Shown here: positions 49,675 through 58,452 of the stretch, one piece after another
Numbering within the stretch: position 1 is the first letter of the stretch
Layout: the number at the start of each line of letters is the position of its first letter
DNA from: Haloferax namakaokahaiae
Lineage (GTDB): Archaea > Halobacteriota > Halobacteria > Halobacteriales > Haloferacaceae
NCBI RefSeq assembly: GCF_042663225.1
Contig: NZ_JBHTAA010000005.1
Span: 310,001-374,000, forward strand
Reading direction: 5' to 3'
Length of the DNA: 64,000 nucleotides
Position numbers and translations under genes: made by a program
The notes under the pieces: generated by a model
Databases searched by the model: none
The model's input: only the letters and a program-made list of their open reading frames with translations
Told to the model about the DNA's origin: nothing

Positions 49675-51225
49675 ATGCCTGAAGAACCGGACATCGAGCT
49701 TTCGTTCCGCGGCGGGAGACTCGTCAGTGCGCTCCCGATTGCTATCTTCATCGGGTGGGCAATCTTCCAAAGCGGCGTCCTCGGAATCGGCGATACGACT
49801 GGTCTCGTCACGGGGATGCTGACAGGACTCATCGTGGGATTGCTGTTCGTCCGGGGAGACTGGAAGGACTACGCGGACGTGATTTTCGTCGGCATGACCC
49901 GCCGGGTCGCCGCGACAGCGGTGGTCGCGTGGCTCTGGGCGGGCATGTTCGCAGAGACGATTCAAGTCGGCGGCTTCGTCGATGGTCTCGTCTGGGCGGC
50001 GACCGCGCTGAACGTCGGCGCAGCCCTGTTCCCCGCCGTGACGTTCCTCTTGGCGGCGCTGCTTGCGACCGGTATCGGGACCGGTTACGGGACGGCAATC
50101 GCCTTCACGACGCTCGTCTTTCCCGCTGGGTTACTCCTCGGTGCGAACCCCGTACTACTGTTCGGCGCTATCCTCTCCGGGGCCGTCTTCGGAGACAACC
50201 TCGCACCCGTGAGTGACACGACAATCGTCTCCGCGGTCACGCAGAACGCCGACATCGGCGGGGTCGTCACCTCTCGCGTGAAGTATGCCGTCGTCGCGGC
50301 CGCGCTCGCCGTCGTCTCGTATCTCGTCGCAGGCTTCGGGATTCCCGGCGTCTGGAGCGGCATGCCCCACGCCAGCGTCTCGGGGCAGTTCGGCGCGACT
50401 GCATCGCCGTGGGGACTCGTCCACCTGCTCGACATCGCGGTGGTCATCGCCCTCGCGGTGAGCGGTCGCCACATCGTCGAATCCATCTCGTGGGGACTCA
50501 TCCTCGCGGCCGTCCTCAACGTCGCACTCGGCGTCGCTGGACTGGTCGATGTCTCGCTCGGGAGTATGATTCTGTTCGAAGCACCGCAGACCGGACTCGC
50601 CCAAGCAGTCGCCTCGCTCCCGCTCCTCGGGTCGGTCGTCGAGACCGTCCCGATGGCCGAGGTGGGAGTCTCCGGGAGCATCTACGCCGGTGCGGCGGGC
50701 TTCTTCCCGCTCATCGTCCTGACGCTGCTCCTCGTTGCGGGCGCGGAAATCATGCGCGCCGGTGGCGGATTCGACGCGATTCAAGAACTCGTCATCGACC
50801 CGATTGCGACGACGGTTCGCCGTGCCGAAGTGACGATGGTCCTCGGGACGGCGCTCGTCAACGCGACGGTTACCATCAACACCGCCGCCGAAATCGCAAT
50901 CGCACCGTACATCGCCAAAGTTGGAAAGCGATTCAACATCAACGGCTACCGCCGCGCCAACATCCTCGACGCCAACACCTCGGCGCTCGGATACATCTTC
51001 CCGTGGGGCGGCGGCCTACTCGCTGGCTTCGGCGCGATGCAGGGATTAGTCGGCGGCGAAGGGACGCCGTGGTTCACCGCCGAGATGCTCGTGAACCCCG
51101 CGTCGGTCTGGCCGTACGTCTTCCACGGGTGGTTCCTCGTGGCGGTGTTCCTCTTCGCCGCCTGGACCGGCTACGGCCGCGAGTACGTCTCTGACCGCGC
51201 GAGCGAGGAGGTGAGTCGCGTATGA
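49675..51225 (+). CDS. NhaC-family Na+/H+ antiporter or related transporter
   Basis: A 516-residue membrane protein with about eleven helices. It has the family segments FGAILSGAVFGDNLAPVSDTTIVSAVTQNADIGGVV and VLGTALVNATVTINTAAEIAIAPYIAKVGKRF. The GDNLAPVSDTT motif contains the acidic residue used in cation exchange. Members exchange sodium for protons or organic acids. A CTTTTATTTC box about 27 nt before the ATG suggests a leaderless mRNA. Its stop overlaps the next ATG. Confidence 0.9.
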   Translation: MPEEPDIELSFRGGRLVSALPIAIFIGWAIFQSGVLGIGDTTGLVTGMLTGLIVGLLFVRGDWKDYADVIFVGMTRRVAATAVVAWLWAGMFAETIQVGGFVDGLVWAATALNVGAALFPAVTFLLAALLATGIGTGYGTAIAFTTLVFPAGLLLGANPVLLFGAILSGAVFGDNLAPVSDTTIVSAVTQNADIGGVVTSRVKYAVVAAALAVVSYLVAGFGIPGVWSGMPHASVSGQFGATASPWGLVHLLDIAVVIALAVSGRHIVESISWGLILAAVLNVALGVAGLVDVSLGSMILFEAPQTGLAQAVASLPLLGSVVETVPMAEVGVSGSIYAGAAGFFPLIVLTLLLVAGAEIMRAGGGFDAIQELVIDPIATTVRRAEVTMVLGTALVNATVTINTAAEIAIAPYIAKVGKRFNINGYRRANILDANTSALGYIFPWGGGLLAGFGAMQGLVGGEGTPWFTAEMLVNPASVWPYVFHGWFLVAVFLFAAWTGYGREYVSDRASEEVSRV

Positions 51226-51485
51226 GTTGGCTCGATTCGTTCCTCGCCGGGTGGACGTTCCGAACGTCCACGCCCGCATTCGAACCCGGTGAGGTCATCA
51301 CCGCCTACGTGACCGACGCCGACGCCGAGGGAGGTATCGTCCGCATCGGCGACTCGAAAATTCGACTCCCGGACGCCGACGCCGAACTCGTCGAGTCGAA
51401 AGTCAGACTCGAAATCACGGCGTTCGACGCGTCCACCTACGAGGGAACCGGAACCGTCGTCGAGGTCATCGGTCCCGACCAGTAG
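51222..51485 (+). CDS. Small beta-barrel-like protein (DUF7513-like), coupled to the antiporter
   Basis: An 87-residue protein, mostly beta strands (FEPGEVITAYVTDADAEGGIVRIGDSKIRLPDADAELVESKVRLEI), resembling a TRAM/OB-like fold. Its ATG overlaps the antiporter stop (ATGA), so the two are probably cotranslated. The family name is uncertain and the function unknown. Confidence 0.7.
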   Translation: MSWLDSFLAGWTFRTSTPAFEPGEVITAYVTDADAEGGIVRIGDSKIRLPDADAELVESKVRLEITAFDASTYEGTGTVVEVIGPDQ

Positions 51486-51575
51486 GAACCGAGACGACGA
51501 ACTCGCCGCTCGTTAGCGTTCGAGAGAAAGAGAGAAAATTCGCGTTCGTGGGCGACGTGCGCCCCCTTCCGAAGC

Positions 51576-51908
51576 TCAGTTACGACGGTGGCCGAGCGGT
51601 TTCTTCTGTTCGACTTCGACTTCGACGTGGACGCTGTCGGGGAACGCGCGCTGGGTGACGCTCCGCGCGACTTCGTCGGCACCGTGGATTTCCAGTCGGC
51701 GCGTGTAGACGGTGTAGTCCCACGCGGGGAACTCGTCGCCGGGCGAGAGCGACCGATACTGCGGGATGTTCAACCGTTTCGGTTGGTCCGCGTGCGGGCC
51801 GCGACACTCCGCGCCTTTCTTCTCGACGTGTTGCTTCAGGTCGCCGACGATTCGGTCGAGGACGGTCTTGTCACCGCTTTGGAAGGTGAGTTTTGTGACG
51901 AACGGCAT
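51576..51908 (-). CDS. Ribosomal protein uS10-family paralog
   Basis: A 110-residue protein with a uS10 fold: VTKLTFQSGDKTVLDRIVGDLKQHVEKKGAECRGPHADQPKRLNIPQYRSLSPGDEFPAWDYTVYTRRLEIHG. Compared with canonical uS10 the loop after the second strand is altered. It may be a second, non-ribosomal or conditional copy. It stands alone, outside the usual EF-1alpha/S10 operon context. Confidence 0.82.
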   Translation of the reverse strand: MPFVTKLTFQSGDKTVLDRIVGDLKQHVEKKGAECRGPHADQPKRLNIPQYRSLSPGDEFPAWDYTVYTRRLEIHGADEVARSVTQRAFPDSVHVEVEVEQKKPLGHRRN

Positions 51909-52065
51909 GAGTGGGCACTATCGAATTTGTGGACGCTCCGACGGTAAAAACGCATCTACACGGGCCTCGCACGTGACCGACTGTCAGTCGGACGGGCGTC
52001 CGAACTGTGTGAATCCTGTACACCCTCCGATACGCTCTTAAAGGGTGGCACATTTATTCAGGGTA

Positions 52066-52521
52066 ATGGCAGTCGAAGCGGTCAGCGCTGGAGCCATTCT
52101 CTTCCGCGACACCCGCGGCCGGAGGGAGTATTTACTCCTGAAGAGTCGTCCAGGGGACTGGGAGTTCCCGAAAGGCGGGGTCGAAGGGAACGAGGAGCTT
52201 CAGCAAACAGCAATCAGGGAAATCAAAGAAGAGGCCGGAATCGAAGAGTTCCGCCTCATCGACGGTTTCCGCGAAGACTATAGCTACGTCTTCGAAGCGA
52301 ACGGCAAAACGATTCACAAGACGGTTCACCTGTTCATCGCCCACTCGTTCGAGGCGTCGGCGGAACTCTCCACGGAGCACCGCGACCTCCAGTGGCGCGA
52401 CTACGAACAGGCCATCAACACCATCACCCAAGACGGGCCGCGCGACATCCTCGAACAGGCGCACACGTTCCTCGACGAGGTTGCCGCCCAAAGCGAAGGC
52501 CCGCACAAGTACGTCAGATAA
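52066..52521 (+). CDS. Nudix hydrolase, probable Ap4A pyrophosphatase type
   Basis: A 151-residue Nudix protein. The Nudix box GGVEGNEELQQTAIREIKEEAGI (G-x5-E-x7-RE-x2-EE-x2-G-I) is complete. The N-terminal SAGAILFRDTRGRREYLLLKSRPGDWEFPKG matches bis(5'-nucleosyl)-tetraphosphatases. The ATG at 52066 is preferred over one seven codons upstream because a CTTAAAGG box lies about 25 nt before it. Confidence 0.9.
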   Translation: MAVEAVSAGAILFRDTRGRREYLLLKSRPGDWEFPKGGVEGNEELQQTAIREIKEEAGIEEFRLIDGFREDYSYVFEANGKTIHKTVHLFIAHSFEASAELSTEHRDLQWRDYEQAINTITQDGPRDILEQAHTFLDEVAAQSEGPHKYVR

Positions 52522-52605
52522 CGCGCTGACACCCTTGTTTTCACGAAAAGCGAGCGACGCGTCGGCGACCGAAACGTCTTGTGTCTCCCGGTCTGACTCA
52601 CGCTC

Positions 52606-53577
52606 GTGACTGACGCCCGGGACCGCGACCCCGAGTTCACCTTCGAGCTACGGGTGTGTCGATGGGCGGAGCGAACGTGGCACCCCGACGGCCCGCGACC
52701 CGCGCTGGTCGCGCGCCAACTCGGGACGCGAAAGCGGCGCTGGGACACCGTCGTCGTCGAGGTTGACCCCCAGGCGTTCGCCGCCCGCCGCGACCTCTCG
52801 ACTCGCGGTCTCGACTCCGACCTCCTGCGTGTCGTCCGTCACGCGCCCGAAGATTGGCAGTGGTATCGTGACGCGATTCCGCATCCCGGATTCCCGTGGC
52901 GACACGTCATCGCGGCGGTCCACCGCGCCGCCGGGAGGGACCTCGTCGAAACCCGCCGCGGCAAACGCAACCGCGTCGAATACCGACGAAAAGCACCGTA
53001 CCCGAACTGGGTTCGTCGTATCGTCGCCATCGAGAACAAACCGAACCTCGACGCGAGCGCCGCGCGCGCACTCGGCGAGCAACTCAGCCACGACGTGTCC
53101 CGAAGCCTCGCCGACGAAGTGTGGGTGGCGACGGAGGCGACGGGTGACCGCGTCGAACCGGCGCTCCTCGAAGACATCCCCGTCGAAGTCGGCATCCTCT
53201 CGGTCGATTCGACAGACGAGGCGGAGGTGCTGTGGCATCCGAGCACGCTCTCACCCTCCGCCGACGACGCCCGGCGACGACTCGTGTTGGCCGAGCGCGC
53301 CTACGACAAGGGGTGGCGAAACTACGTCGAGACGATGCGTCCGGACTGTCGGCACTTCGAACTCTCGCGTCGCGGGCGGGCACTGCTCCCGTCCTGTGCG
53401 GCGAAGGCGTGTCACCAGAGCCAACGAGAGTGCGCCGGGTCGTGCGCGCAGTTCGAACCCGAACCACCCATCTGGCGGACCAAGGGCTGGCCTATCGAAG
53501 GCGGGCCGGGAAAAGGCCTTCAGCGATTGCTCGACGGTCGAACGGAACGAATTAGAGAGCGAATAGGAGAGCGTTAG
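52606..53577 (+). CDS. DUF5787 protein, predicted PD-(D/E)xK nuclease with C-terminal Cys cluster
   Basis: A 323-residue protein of the haloarchaeal DUF5787 family. An Asp (D47 in RRWDTVVVEVD) and, about 95 residues on, an E-x-K (VAIENKPNLD, E143 and K145) give the acid plus E-x-K layout of PD-(D/E)xK nucleases. The C-terminus has cysteines at 248, 264, 269, 276 and 280, reminiscent of an Fe-S-stabilised nuclease tail such as in Cas4/AddB (inference). GTG start at 52606. The end overlaps the convergent DUF5797 gene by four bases. Confidence 0.78.
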   Translation: MTDARDRDPEFTFELRVCRWAERTWHPDGPRPALVARQLGTRKRRWDTVVVEVDPQAFAARRDLSTRGLDSDLLRVVRHAPEDWQWYRDAIPHPGFPWRHVIAAVHRAAGRDLVETRRGKRNRVEYRRKAPYPNWVRRIVAIENKPNLDASAARALGEQLSHDVSRSLADEVWVATEATGDRVEPALLEDIPVEVGILSVDSTDEAEVLWHPSTLSPSADDARRRLVLAERAYDKGWRNYVETMRPDCRHFELSRRGRALLPSCAAKACHQSQRECAGSCAQFEPEPPIWRTKGWPIEGGPGKGLQRLLDGRTERIRERIGER

Positions 53578-54074
53578 ACGACTTCCACATCGACTTCGTC
53601 GCGTTCGACGGCGAGTCGGAACGTCGGCACGGTTCGGTAGATGACTTCGATGACGCCCTTGCGGCGGAGACTCTGGAGTGCGCGTCGAACGTCGTCCACG
53701 TCGGGGTCGATGTCGAACTCCGCGCGGAGTTTGTTGAGGACGCTGACGACGCTCTCTGAGCGCTCGTCGGGACCGGCGACGATTTCGAAGACGCGCGCTT
53801 CCAACTGCGGGATGCGAATCACGCTCGGGACGGACTCCTCGTCGCCGTCGCTCTCGACGCCGGGTTCGACGCCGACGAGTTCGGCCGCTTCCGCGGTCGC
53901 GCGAATCAGGCTGTTGTCGTCGCGGTAGTAGTAGTCTTTCAGCTCGTTTTCGAGGTACTGGTGGACCTCGCTGCCGCTTTCGAGGTCCCATCGGTTTTGG
54001 AGCTCCTTGTTCTTCGTCGGCTGGAGGCGAACGATGTCGGCGAGTCGTTCTTGGGCCTCGTCGGAGAGGGTCAT
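53574..54074 (-). CDS. DUF5797-type winged-helix protein
   Basis: A 166-residue protein: SDEAQERLADIVRLQPTKNKELQNRWDLESGSEVHQYLENELKDYYYRDDNSLIRATAEAAELV at the N-terminus and a C-terminal winged helix (VVSVLNKLRAEFDIDPDVDDVRRALQSLRRKGVIEVIYRTVPTFRL). Probably DNA-binding. A CTTATATTCC element about 26 nt before the ATG at 54074 supports a leaderless mRNA. Confidence 0.78.
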   Translation of the reverse strand: MTLSDEAQERLADIVRLQPTKNKELQNRWDLESGSEVHQYLENELKDYYYRDDNSLIRATAEAAELVGVEPGVESDGDEESVPSVIRIPQLEARVFEIVAGPDERSESVVSVLNKLRAEFDIDPDVDDVRRALQSLRRKGVIEVIYRTVPTFRLAVERDEVDVEVV

Positions 54075-54173
54075 TATCGGAGCATTTGCCGGGCGGAATA
54101 TAAGTTGTTCAGGACTCCGTTCCATTTCCGGTGAATGTTAATTATTAACTCCTCATCGCTCGTCGGTCTGCCC

Positions 54174-54947
54174 ATGATCTGGGAGACGATTCGACTCGAC
54201 TGGGACGGCGATATTGCGACGCTCACTATCGACCGACCCGACCGGATGAACTCGCTGAACACCGACACGCTCGACGCCATCGAGGAGGCGCTCGACGAGG
54301 CCGAAGCCGAGGGCGCGCGGGTCGTCGTCCTCACCGGCGCTGGCGATAAGGCGTTCATCGCCGGGGCGGACATCAGTTACATGAAAGACATCGACACGCC
54401 CGCCGCACAGGAGTACGCAGAACAGGGCCACCGCATCGCCCGCCGGTTGGAGACGTTCCCCGCGCCGACGATTGCGGCCATCAACGGCTACTGTTTCGGC
54501 GGCGGCATGGAGTTCTCGCTCGCCTGTGACCTCCGTGTCGCCTCCGAGCGCGCGCTCATGGGCCAGACCGAAATCGACCTCGGCATCATGCCCGGGTGGG
54601 GCGGGAGCGTCCGACTGCCCGCACTCGTCGGCGACGAACTCGCTCGGCGACTCATCTTCTTCGGCGAACGCATCGACGCCAGCGACGCCCACGAGTACGG
54701 TATCGTCGGCGAAGTCGTCGCCCACGACCAACTCGAATCGCACGTCGCCGAACTCGCCGCGGACCTCGCCTCGAAGCCTCGACACGCGCTCCACGCCGCG
54801 AAAGACGCCATCAACATGTCGCACGACGCACCGCGCGATGCCGCACTCGACTTCGAAGCCCGCGTCTGGAGTGGTCTGTTCGGCACGCACGACCAGCGAG
54901 AAGGGATGGACGCGTTCGTCGAAAAGCGCGACGCCGAGTTCGAATAA
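54174..54947 (+). CDS. Enoyl-CoA hydratase/isomerase family protein
   Basis: A 257-residue crotonase. Oxyanion-hole segments are AFIAGADISYM and INGYCFGGGMEFSLACDL; the two acid residues expected for hydration are E113 and E133 (QTEIDLGIMPGWGG). It could hydrate trans-2-enoyl-CoA in beta-oxidation. The ATG at 54174 is preferred over 54135 because GTTAATTATTAAC lies about 31 nt upstream. Confidence 0.9.
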   Translation: MIWETIRLDWDGDIATLTIDRPDRMNSLNTDTLDAIEEALDEAEAEGARVVVLTGAGDKAFIAGADISYMKDIDTPAAQEYAEQGHRIARRLETFPAPTIAAINGYCFGGGMEFSLACDLRVASERALMGQTEIDLGIMPGWGGSVRLPALVGDELARRLIFFGERIDASDAHEYGIVGEVVAHDQLESHVAELAADLASKPRHALHAAKDAINMSHDAPRDAALDFEARVWSGLFGTHDQREGMDAFVEKRDAEFE

Positions 54948-54949
54948 CG

Positions 54950-56290
54950 TCAGGAGTCGGTGAGTTCGGCCATCGTCGCTTCGAGGTGGCGAACCGAGTC
55001 GGCGATTTCTGCGACGACCTGTAGTTGTCGTTCGTTCGCCGAGACGGCCGCGTCGGTCTCTGCTTTCACCGACTCGGACATCGCCGAGGCGCTATCGACC
55101 ATGCTGGCGACCTCTTCGGTTCGGACCGCCTGGTCGTCGGTCGCCGCCGCGATATCGTCCATTCCGGTCGCAGCGTCTCGGATCGTCTGTGCGATTCGTC
55201 GCTGGTTCTCGACCAGCGTCTCGATTTTATCCGCGCCGTCGCGCACGTCCTCGGTCAGCGATTCGATACCCGTGACGGTCTTCGTGGCGTCTTCGCGCGT
55301 CTCGCCGAGGAGTTCTTCGATGCGCTCGGATTCGGACTGCACCTCGTTGGCGAGCGACTTCACTTCGTCCGCGACGACGGCGAATCCCGCGCCAGCGTCT
55401 CCAGCGCGGGCCGCCTCGATGTTCGCGTTGAGCGCGAGGATGTTCGTCTGGTCGGCGATTTCGTTGATGACTTCGATGATGTCGTCGATTTCCTCGATAC
55501 GTTCGGCGAGCGTTCGGGTTCGCTCTGCGACTTCCGACCCGCCCTCGGCGACGTCGTCCATCGTCTCGGCTGCCGCCTCGCCGTCCTCGCGCGAGGATTC
55601 GGCGAGCGCTCGCGCCTCCGTGCTCTTCGTGCTGACTTCGTCCGCACTCGCCGCAATCTCTTCGACCGTCGCCGAGAGCGAGCCGACTTCTCCCGAGACT
55701 TCGTCCATCGCGTCGGCCTGTTCGACGGCGACGCTGCGCGCTTCGGTGACGCTCTCTGCAACGTCGTCCGCGGAGTCGATTGCCTGCTCTGTCGCCTTCG
55801 AAATCTCCTCGGAGACTTGCTCTTGGACCGCCGCCATCGCACGATTTTGTTCGACCATGTCAGTCACGATTGGCGTGGCCTCGAATGCACCGACGACCTC
55901 TCCATCGGGGGCGTACAGTGGCATTCCCATCGCACGACACCAAATCGTCCCGTCCGGGAGTTCGACTGCCCGAAAGGTGTCTTCACGGACGGATTGTTCG
56001 GTTCGGGCGATTTTCGTCGCAAGAATCTCGTCTTTGCCCTCCGTTCCGATGACGTCGATGCCGCGTTTCCCGATATCCGAATCTTCGAGCCCGTAGTTTC
56101 TCTTCATCTCGGCGTTGAGATGCGTCAGTATGCCGTTGGAATCTACGACCAGCGTCGGTTCTGGAATCTCTTCGACGACCTGTTCGAACAACCCGCGCCA
56201 AAAGTCGCGCTCGGATTCGAGACGTTCTGTCTCGGTGAGTGTCCCGCTGGGTTGCCAGGACAATCCATTCTTGGTCGATTGTTGGTGCAT
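54950..56290 (-). CDS. Soluble methyl-accepting transducer with PAS domain
   Basis: A 446-residue cytoplasmic chemotaxis-type transducer. A PAS domain (about 35-145, PEPTLVVDSNGILTHLNAEMKRNYG) is followed by a long coiled-coil signalling domain. The hairpin tip INEIADQTNILALNANIEAARAGDAGAGFAVVADEVKSLA is the CheA/CheW contact. No membrane helix is present. A GTGTTTATTAC element about 37 nt upstream suggests a short leader. The stop is three bases from the convergent hydratase stop. Confidence 0.92.
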   Translation of the reverse strand: MHQQSTKNGLSWQPSGTLTETERLESERDFWRGLFEQVVEEIPEPTLVVDSNGILTHLNAEMKRNYGLEDSDIGKRGIDVIGTEGKDEILATKIARTEQSVREDTFRAVELPDGTIWCRAMGMPLYAPDGEVVGAFEATPIVTDMVEQNRAMAAVQEQVSEEISKATEQAIDSADDVAESVTEARSVAVEQADAMDEVSGEVGSLSATVEEIAASADEVSTKSTEARALAESSREDGEAAAETMDDVAEGGSEVAERTRTLAERIEEIDDIIEVINEIADQTNILALNANIEAARAGDAGAGFAVVADEVKSLANEVQSESERIEELLGETREDATKTVTGIESLTEDVRDGADKIETLVENQRRIAQTIRDAATGMDDIAAATDDQAVRTEEVASMVDSASAMSESVKAETDAAVSANERQLQVVAEIADSVRHLEATMAELTDS

Positions 56291-56430
56291 GACTATCCGT
56301 GTGCTTCCGTATCACGTGTAATAAACACTACACGCCATCTATCACATTCGATACTGAGTTTCGAACCGGAGTAAATCGTGCTATCACGGGTCCTGCTACG
56401 GCTAAATAGGATTAAGTATAATAAACAATC

Positions 56431-56688
56431 ATGCGAGATTCCATCAAACTCAGTCGCGTCGAATCCGCATTTGAAGACCTCTCGTACCCCGTTTCTCGAA
56501 ATCAGGCGGCGACGAAGTTCGACGATGTGACCGTGCTCATGGCCGACGGCAGTGCGAACCTCGGAAGCCTCATTCGCAACTGTGTTTCCGACGAGTTCGA
56601 CGGGCCGACCGACCTCTACTACGAACTCAACAACGCGATGCCAATCGAGGCGGTCGGCGAACCGGGCCAGTCCGAGGGCGACGCCTGA
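56431..56688 (+). CDS. DUF5789 family protein
   Basis: An 85-residue haloarchaeal protein (IKLSRVESAFEDLSYPVSRNQAATKFDDVTVLMADGSANLGSLI and ending AVGEPGQSEGDA) matching the DUF5789 family. Function unknown. A CTAAATAGG element about 26 nt before the ATG suits a leaderless start. Confidence 0.82.
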   Translation: MRDSIKLSRVESAFEDLSYPVSRNQAATKFDDVTVLMADGSANLGSLIRNCVSDEFDGPTDLYYELNNAMPIEAVGEPGQSEGDA

Positions 56689-56775
56689 CCGGACTCGGTC
56701 GGTCCCTCGATTCCACCTTTTTATTCTGGGCGCAACCCAGACGCTTAAGTGCAGAGAGCGGCAGGACGTACTATC

Positions 56776-57096
56776 ATGGAGTTTTGCGACGAATGTGGGT
56801 CACTCATGACACCCCAAGACGGTGTCTGGGTCTGTGCGAACGGCCACGAGAAGGCCCGAAACAGTGAAAAAGAAAAGAGCATGGTCACGACGCAAGGCCA
56901 AGAACACAGTGACGTCGTGGACATGTCCGACGTCGATGGGTCCGAAATCGGCCCGACGACGAAAGCAATCTGCCCGAAGTGCGAACACGACGTCGCGCGC
57001 TACGAGATGAAGCAAATCCGCTCTGCCGACGAATCCGAGACCCGATTTTTCACCTGCGTCGAGTGCGGTCACAAGTGGCGCGAGGACGACCACTAA
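56776..57096 (+). CDS. tfs: Transcription factor S (TFIIS-like elongation factor)
   Basis: Stimulates RNA cleavage by archaeal RNA polymerase at stalled complexes. The 106-residue protein has an N-terminal zinc ribbon (CDECGSLMTPQDGVWVCANG) and a C-terminal one (CPKCEHDVARYEMKQIRSADESETRFFTCVECGHKW). The acidic hairpin (SADESET, Asp-Glu) is the catalytic tip inserted into the polymerase. The ATG at 56776 is preferred over an upstream one at 56749. Confidence 0.93.
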   Translation: MEFCDECGSLMTPQDGVWVCANGHEKARNSEKEKSMVTTQGQEHSDVVDMSDVDGSEIGPTTKAICPKCEHDVARYEMKQIRSADESETRFFTCVECGHKWREDDH

Positions 57097-57135
57097 CCGC
57101 CTCGTATTTTTCCCGTTTCCGCCCGTACCGGAGCC

Positions 57136-57726
57136 ATGGCCGACGCGCCACGCGCTCCGCAACTGCCACCGCTGGAGGGGTGGGTGCAGGTGGACGACTC
57201 GACGGACACACCGTTCGAACTCGGCCCCGTCTCCGTCGTCGCCCGAACCATCGTCGTCGAGGACGCGTCGATTCGTGAGACGTTTCCGACCCTCGCTGAT
57301 GGTCCCTGGCGGTTCGTCTTCGCCAGCAGACTCGCCGTCAGCCCGCGGACACCGCCGTCGAAGGCGCTCACGGGACTCGTCGCTCGCGGCGCGAAATCGG
57401 GATTCGAATCCCAGTTAGCGGAGCGTGGGTTTTCGAATATTCGGCAGACTGGGACCCGCCCACTCAGAATCGGGAGCGTCGATGCCGAGGTCACACAGTA
57501 CGAGGCGTCCGTCTCGCTCGCGGGCGTTCGACTCGCCGCGAGTGCGATGTTCGCGGTGCGACCCGCCGGCGAACAGTTCCTACTCACCGGCGGGGCGTAC
57601 CCTCGTGCCGTACTCGCTGACGACGATGTACGGAGCGAGATAGTGGATACGACGGCACTGCGCGATGCAATCGACCCAGAAACGTTCCGCAGGGAGTTGC
57701 TTCGAGCGATTCGAGAGACGACCTGA
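57136..57726 (+). CDS. Conserved haloarchaeal protein, unknown
   Basis: A 196-residue soluble alpha/beta protein with no recognised motif. It shows beta-rich segments (ELGPVSVVARTIVVEDASIR; RIGSVDAEVTQYEASVSLAGVRLAASAMFAV). A CGTATTTTTCC box about 30 nt upstream supports expression. The stop is directly next to the stop of convergent trmI. Confidence 0.68.
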   Translation: MADAPRAPQLPPLEGWVQVDDSTDTPFELGPVSVVARTIVVEDASIRETFPTLADGPWRFVFASRLAVSPRTPPSKALTGLVARGAKSGFESQLAERGFSNIRQTGTRPLRIGSVDAEVTQYEASVSLAGVRLAASAMFAVRPAGEQFLLTGGAYPRAVLADDDVRSEIVDTTALRDAIDPETFRRELLRAIRETT

Positions 57727-58452
57727 CTACTCGTTGCGGGCGAAGACGAGGTAGCCAGTGTGTCCGACGCCGGCCGTCGATGGGCGCGACCCTCGTTCGC
57801 CGAAGTCCATCTGACGCTGAATCGTCTCGAACGTCTCAACGTCTGAGAGACCCGCTTCGCGTGCGGCCTCGACCGTCGCGCGCGTCCCCTCGACGAACGG
57901 AGAGTAGACTGCGACGTAGCCGCCCGTCTTGAGCAGGTTGGGGGCGTGAGCGACCACTTCCGGCGCGTTCTCGGTGTCGAGCGTAATCGCGTCGAACTGC
58001 GTCTCCGAGAGGTCATCGAGTTCGTCGGTGATGTCACCGGTCCGGACATCGACCAACTCCTCGACGCCCGCGAGTCGCATGTTCTCGCGTGCCACCTCGG
58101 CGAAGTCGGCGTTGCGCTCGAACGTCGTCACCTCGACGTCGAGACGGCCGAGGTAGGCCGAGAGCACACCCGTGCCGGTTCCAGCGTCGAGGACACGCTC
58201 GCCGGCGGCGATGCCGGTGTGACCGACGATGAGACCGATATCGCGCGGCATCATCGGCGCGCCCGTCCGCTCGAAGTGATTGAACAGGTCCGGGCCGCGC
58301 GGTTCGCGGACGAGGAACGGCTCGCCGATGTGCGTTTCGAGGGTCTGGCCGGGTTCGACGTCCTCCGGGACGGTCAGCATCCCGAGGTCCGTGTGGAGTT
58401 CCTCACCCGGCGCTCGAAGGTACTCCCGGTCGCCGTGTACGAGGAGTATCAC
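57727..58452 (-). CDS. trmI: tRNA (adenine-N1)-methyltransferase
   Basis: SAM-dependent methylation of adenosine (position 57/58) in tRNA T-loops, a thermostabilising modification. The 241-residue enzyme has an N-terminal beta domain (MILLVHGDREYLRAPGEELHTDLGML), SAM motif I VLDAGTGTGVLSAYLG, the acidic motif TFERNADFAEVARENM, and DAITLDTENAPEVV. Its ATG overlaps the stop of the nac gene (ATGA), so the two form an operon. Confidence 0.9.
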   Translation of the reverse strand: MILLVHGDREYLRAPGEELHTDLGMLTVPEDVEPGQTLETHIGEPFLVREPRGPDLFNHFERTGAPMMPRDIGLIVGHTGIAAGERVLDAGTGTGVLSAYLGRLDVEVTTFERNADFAEVARENMRLAGVEELVDVRTGDITDELDDLSETQFDAITLDTENAPEVVAHAPNLLKTGGYVAVYSPFVEGTRATVEAAREAGLSDVETFETIQRQMDFGERGSRPSTAGVGHTGYLVFARNE

